The notes beneath the pieces are model-generated. The model was not told the origin of the DNA. It saw only the letters and a list, made by a program, of their open reading frames with translations, and searched no databases. Position numbers and translations under genes: made by a program. A DNA stretch of 9,773 bases, from NCBI GenBank assembly GCA_026393335.1, contig JAPLAJ010000152.1, forward strand, positions 1-9,773, written 5' to 3'. Below, one piece after another: positions 6,662 through 9,773 of the stretch; the first letter of the stretch is position 1, and each line of letters opens with the position of its first letter. Source of the stretch: Rhodoluna sp. (GTDB lineage Bacteria > Actinomycetota > Actinomycetes > Actinomycetales > Microbacteriaceae).

Positions 6662-7498
6662 CTAAACCTTTGCCTTTGCAATAGCCACAAAGTCCAAGAT
6701 GGTTAGCGCTTCACCACGTTTGGTTGGATCAATACCTGCTTTAAATAAAATCTCTTCTGCAAGAGCAGGTGTTCCAGCCCAACTAGCTAATGCTTGTCTT
6801 AGAGTTTTTCTTCTTTGTCCAAAGGCGTTGTCTATAACTGCAAAGGTTTCTAGTCTTAGCTCTTCTGTGCCAAGAGGAACTTCTCTTTTCAGAAAGTAGA
6901 CAAGAGCTGAGTCAACATTAGGTACTGGCCAAAAGATGTTTCTGCCGATGTTTCCTGCAAGGTTGGCTTGGGCATACCAAGCTAGTTTCGCTGAGGGAAC
7001 TCCATAAACCTTAGAGCCAGGAAGAGCAGCTAGACGATGAGCAACTTCAGCTTGAACTAGAACTAACCCTGAAGAAATAGTTGAGAACTGTTCTAGAAAG
7101 TGCAGTAGCACTGGAACCGAGATGTTGTATGGCAGGTTTGCTACCAATGCATCTGGTTGAAGAGGTAACTCTGTGACTTTTAGAGCATCAGCTGATACAA
7201 GATAGAAGGATTTACCTGGTGCTCTTTTGGCAACGGTGTCTTCAATGGCAGCAGCCATCTTGTTATCAATCTCAACTGCTATTACATGCTTGGCTTGCTC
7301 TAGTAGGCCTAGGGTAAGTGAGCCTAGACCAGGGCCGATTTCAACTACCGTTTCAGATCCAGTGAGCTTTGCTGCTTGAACAATTCTTCTAATCGTGTTT
7401 GGGTCAGTTACAAAGTTCTGACCTAGTTTCTTAGTTGGTGCTACCCCTAGAGAGACTGCAAGGGCTCTAACATCTGCTCCGCCTAGTAACTCAACCAT
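6662..7498 (-). CDS. rsmA: 16S rRNA (adenine1518-N6/adenine1519-N6)-dimethyltransferase
   Basis: RsmA (KsgA) dimethylates two adjacent adenines in the 3'-terminal helix of 16S rRNA with S-adenosylmethionine, late in 30S assembly; loss gives kasugamycin resistance in known bacteria. Visible signatures are KKLGQNF (23-29), the SAM-binding motif VEIGPGLGSLT (52-62), the acidic end of strand 2 in VEID (75-78), the catalytic NLPYNIS (121-127), and FWPVPNVDSALV (189-200). FGQRRKTLRQAL (226-237) lies in the C-terminal RNA-binding part. The 278-residue length is typical. ATG at 7496-7498 overlaps the tatD stop by 8 bp and has AGAAGG five bases upstream, so this start is well supported. Confidence 0.98.
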   Translation of the reverse strand: MVELLGGADVRALAVSLGVAPTKKLGQNFVTDPNTIRRIVQAAKLTGSETVVEIGPGLGSLTLGLLEQAKHVIAVEIDNKMAAAIEDTVAKRAPGKSFYLVSADALKVTELPLQPDALVANLPYNISVPVLLHFLEQFSTISSGLVLVQAEVAHRLAALPGSKVYGVPSAKLAWYAQANLAGNIGRNIFWPVPNVDSALVYFLKREVPLGTEELRLETFAVIDNAFGQRRKTLRQALASWAGTPALAEEILFKAGIDPTKRGEALTILDFVAIAKAKV

Positions 7499-8420
7499 TT
7501 AGGCCTTCTGCCCAAGACCCATAGACCGCTTCGGTGTTCTTAGTGATCTGAGCGGCAAGGTCATTGACACTGACATTTCTAACCTTCGCCATAGCCCTAA
7601 CGGTGATGCCAATCAGGTAAGGAGAATTAGGTCGCCCTCTAAGTGGTTCAGGAGTTAGAAATGGTGCATCGGTTTCAACAAGGATTAGTTCTGGTGGCAG
7701 CAACTCTAGAGCAGCCCTTAATTCTTCATTCTTTTTGAAGGTAACTGTTCCAGCAAAAGATGCGTACCAGTGATTATCAATAAGTATTTGCGCTAGTTCA
7801 CGATCTCCGCTGAAGCAGTGAAACACTGTTCGATCAGGAGCTCCAACTCGAAGCAGAGTCTCAACAACATCAGCATGAGCATCACGGTCATGAATCTGCA
7901 TTGCGATGTTGTTCTCTTTGGCTATTTGAATATGCTCTTCAAAACTGTGTTGCTGTAGGAACGCAAACTCTTCAGAGGTTCTAAAGTAATCAAGGCCAGT
8001 TTCACCAACTGCTCGAACTCTTGGCTCTTTAGCTAATTCAGCTATTTCATTTATGGCAACATCTAGTTCTTTGATATTTGGATACTCAGCAGCAACATTT
8101 GGATGCAGAGCAACAGCTGCTAGAAGTCTTGGTTCAATAGCAGCTGTTCGAGCTGACCACTTAGATGTTTCAACCGAACCACCAACTTGAACAGCACCAA
8201 GAATTCCTGCTTGATCAGAGAGCTCTAAATGCTCTCGGTAATCCATTGGATTCTCACCATCAGCTATTTCAAGGTGAGTGTGATTATCGTAGGTGCCAAC
8301 TTCTAGTCGCTCTGGAACGTCTGGGTAACTTAGATCTCTTGACGAGCCATCTTCTGCTTTGCGATGTCTAACTCGAATATAGTTTTCGCTAGGTAGGTCT
8401 TGGTTTGGCTCTGTGCCCAT
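7491..8420 (-). CDS. tatD: TatD-family metal-dependent hydrolase/nuclease
   Basis: TatD proteins are TIM-barrel, metal-dependent enzymes with 3'-5' exonuclease activity on DNA in characterised members. All metal ligands are visible: H47 and H49 in NHTHLE, E140 in VGETGLDY, H177 in QIHDRDAH, H201 in FHCFSGD and D251 in VETDAPFLTP. I chose ATG at 8418-8420 (309 residues), four bases after the metG stop. An ATG at 8520-8522 in the same frame would add 34 residues, but these lie wholly over the metG 3' end and do not resemble TatD. The remaining 45-residue leader before the barrel is usual for actinobacterial members. No Shine-Dalgarno is evident, so reinitiation after metG is likely. It overlaps rsmA by 8 bp. 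Confidence 0.95.
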   Translation of the reverse strand: MGTEPNQDLPSENYIRVRHRKAEDGSSRDLSYPDVPERLEVGTYDNHTHLEIADGENPMDYREHLELSDQAGILGAVQVGGSVETSKWSARTAAIEPRLLAAVALHPNVAAEYPNIKELDVAINEIAELAKEPRVRAVGETGLDYFRTSEEFAFLQQHSFEEHIQIAKENNIAMQIHDRDAHADVVETLLRVGAPDRTVFHCFSGDRELAQILIDNHWYASFAGTVTFKKNEELRAALELLPPELILVETDAPFLTPEPLRGRPNSPYLIGITVRAMAKVRNVSVNDLAAQITKNTEAVYGSWAEGLNG

Positions 8421-8424
8421 GAGA

Positions 8425-9773
8425 TTAGTTAGCTGTTTCTGCTTCAATGCGAGGGAAGAGCACCTCAAGTTCAGAAACAGTGATGCCTGGAAGTAGTTGA
8501 CCCCAGTTACCTGCTTCACCAAGTGGCTGATCTGCTAGTTCACCTAGTTTGCCCTCTGTTAGCGCTGCCCAGAGTTTTGCTGTGGCCTTAGGGATTACTG
8601 GTGCAAGAAGAACTGATAGGACTCTAAGGCCCTCAGAGCAGACATAGAGCACTGTCTCTAGGCGTGATCTATTAGCTTCATCTTTAGCAAGGGCCCAAGG
8701 CTCTTGAGAGGTGATGTATCCATTTAGTTCATCAACCAGTGTCCAGACGCTGTTGATGGCCTCATGGATAGCAACTTCATCCATAGCTCTATCTGCATTA
8801 GTAACTGCATCAAGGGCCACCTTGATAACTTGCTTGTCTATCTCTGTGTAATCAGAAGGCGTTGGAATAACACCGTCAAAGTATTTTCTAACCATGGCAA
8901 GAGATCTAGAAGCTAAGTTACCGAATCCGTTAGCAAGTTCAGCTTGGTATCTAGCTGAAAGGTCTTCCCAGCTAAATGAACCATCAGAACCAAAAGCAAT
9001 TGCAGACATGAAGTAGTAACGGAAAGCATCGCTACCGAAGATGTCTGTGATCTGGTTAGGTGCAATACCAGTGAGTTTAGATTTAGACATCTTCTCACCA
9101 CCGACAAGTAACCAACCGTGACCGAAGATCTGCTGCGGTGGTTTGATCTCTGCCGCCATCAACATTGCTGGCCAAATTACTGCGTGGAATCTAAGGATGT
9201 CTTTACCAACAATCTGAACTGTTGCTGGCCATCTCTTTTGAAACTCTGCTTCATCTTGACCGTAACCGATGGCGGTTATGTAATTCAGTAGAGCATCAAA
9301 CCAAACATAGGTGATGTGTGAATCATCCCAAGGGATATCGATTCCCCAGTCAAACTTCTCTTTAGATCTGCTGATAGATAAATCTTCAAGGCCTCTTCTT
9401 ACAAAGGCAACAACTTCATTCTTTGCTGATTCAGGTTGAATGAAGCTTGGGTTCTGCTCATAGAAATCTAGAAGTGGTTGTTCAAACTCACTTAGCTTGA
9501 AGAAGTAGTTGTTCTCTTCCAGTTGCTCAACCGGCTTTGAGTGAATGGCACACACATCCTGGCCTTCAAACTCTCCAGTGCCATCAACTAGATCAGCCTT
9601 GTTCTTATATTCTTCACAACCTACGCAATATGCGCCTTTGAATGAACCCTGGTAGATGAACCCTGAGTCATAAAGCTTCTGCATGAACTTCTGTACGTTT
9701 ACTTCATGACGTTCTTCTGTTGTTCTAGTGAGGTCTTGGTTATCGATGTCTATGGTCTCAAGAAGAGGTAGCC
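8425..9773 (-). CDS. metG: Methionyl-tRNA synthetase, 5' end cut by window edge
   Basis: It is a class I aminoacyl-tRNA synthetase that charges tRNA-Met, including initiator tRNA. The frame is open to the window edge, giving 448 visible residues. The N-terminal part of the Rossmann fold, with the HIGH motif, lies outside. Counting from the first complete visible codon, residues 13-16 (DLTR) and the region to 49 match the family. A Cys-X2-Cys (49, 52) and Cys-X2-His (74, 77) pair in the connective insertion forms one zinc knuckle. KMSKS is at 227-231 (bases 9079-9093), followed by the helical anticodon-binding domain (about 285-440). There is no C-terminal OB-fold tRNA-binding domain. ATG at 9682-9684 is internal, not the start. 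tatD begins four bases after the TAA. Confidence 0.98.
   Translation of the reverse strand, partial: LPLLETIDIDNQDLTRTTEERHEVNVQKFMQKLYDSGFIYQGSFKGAYCVGCEEYKNKADLVDGTGEFEGQDVCAIHSKPVEQLEENNYFFKLSEFEQPLLDFYEQNPSFIQPESAKNEVVAFVRRGLEDLSISRSKEKFDWGIDIPWDDSHITYVWFDALLNYITAIGYGQDEAEFQKRWPATVQIVGKDILRFHAVIWPAMLMAAEIKPPQQIFGHGWLLVGGEKMSKSKLTGIAPNQITDIFGSDAFRYYFMSAIAFGSDGSFSWEDLSARYQAELANGFGNLASRSLAMVRKYFDGVIPTPSDYTEIDKQVIKVALDAVTNADRAMDEVAIHEAINSVWTLVDELNGYITSQEPWALAKDEANRSRLETVLYVCSEGLRVLSVLLAPVIPKATAKLWAALTEGKLGELADQPLGEAGNWGQLLPGITVSELEVLFPRIEAETAN

Noticed and set aside
8913..9107. 64-codon minus-strand open frame
   Set aside because: It is an alternative frame within metG, where the real frame encodes KMSKS and the following conserved residues.
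9682..9684. ATG as the metG start
   Set aside because: The frame continues upstream to the window edge with conserved MetRS sequence, so this is an internal methionine.
1..9773. Defence island, prophage, IS element or CRISPR array
   Set aside because: All genes are housekeeping or simple transport. No transposase, integrase, terminal repeats or spaced direct repeats were seen.

Overview
The window is a compact block of housekeeping genes, all on the minus strand, read here from high to low coordinates: metG (partial), tatD, rsmA, a 215-residue unassigned protein, ispE, tRNA-Gln(UUG), glmU, prs, an APC-family permease, rplY (L25/Ctc) and pth (partial). The order metG-tatD-(rpf)-rsmA-ispE and glmU-prs-rplY-pth is, from memory, a recurrent neighbourhood in Actinobacteria (for example around Rv1007c-Rv1018c of Mycobacterium tuberculosis). 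Base composition looks to be in the mid-40s % GC by eye, with many CTA Leu and AGA Arg codons and very short spacers. This suggests a small-genome planktonic actinobacterium, perhaps a freshwater Microbacteriaceae-type lineage. The phylum is fairly confident; the family is a guess.

Right part (about 5092-9773): metG, tatD, rsmA, the unassigned gene and ispE are separated by +4, -8, +2 and -4 nt, so they look like one translationally coupled operon. It covers Met-tRNA charging, a TatD nuclease, 16S rRNA dimethylation and the CDP-ME kinase step of isoprenoid synthesis. The extra protein resembles a DUF4287-like helical segment followed by an SRPBCC/START-like domain.

Middle and left part (about 1-5091): a tRNA-Gln gene lies only 26 nt upstream of glmU, so glmU mRNA is probably released by tRNA 3' processing. 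glmU (UDP-GlcNAc) and prs (PRPP) follow, then a permease gene that overlaps prs by 14 nt, then a 123-bp gap carrying a small inverted repeat, then rplY and pth.

The most unusual spot is the rplY-pth junction. The pth reading frame keeps the whole conserved N-terminus, but no ATG, GTG or TTG exists between the upstream in-frame stop and the active-site motif. The best start is ATC at 558-560, two bases after the rplY stop. A 15-bp RNA hairpin is embedded in pth codons 7-19 right after it. No mobile element, CRISPR array, phage gene or defence system was found, and no stretch above 300 bases lacks a gene. I see no clearly new multi-gene system.
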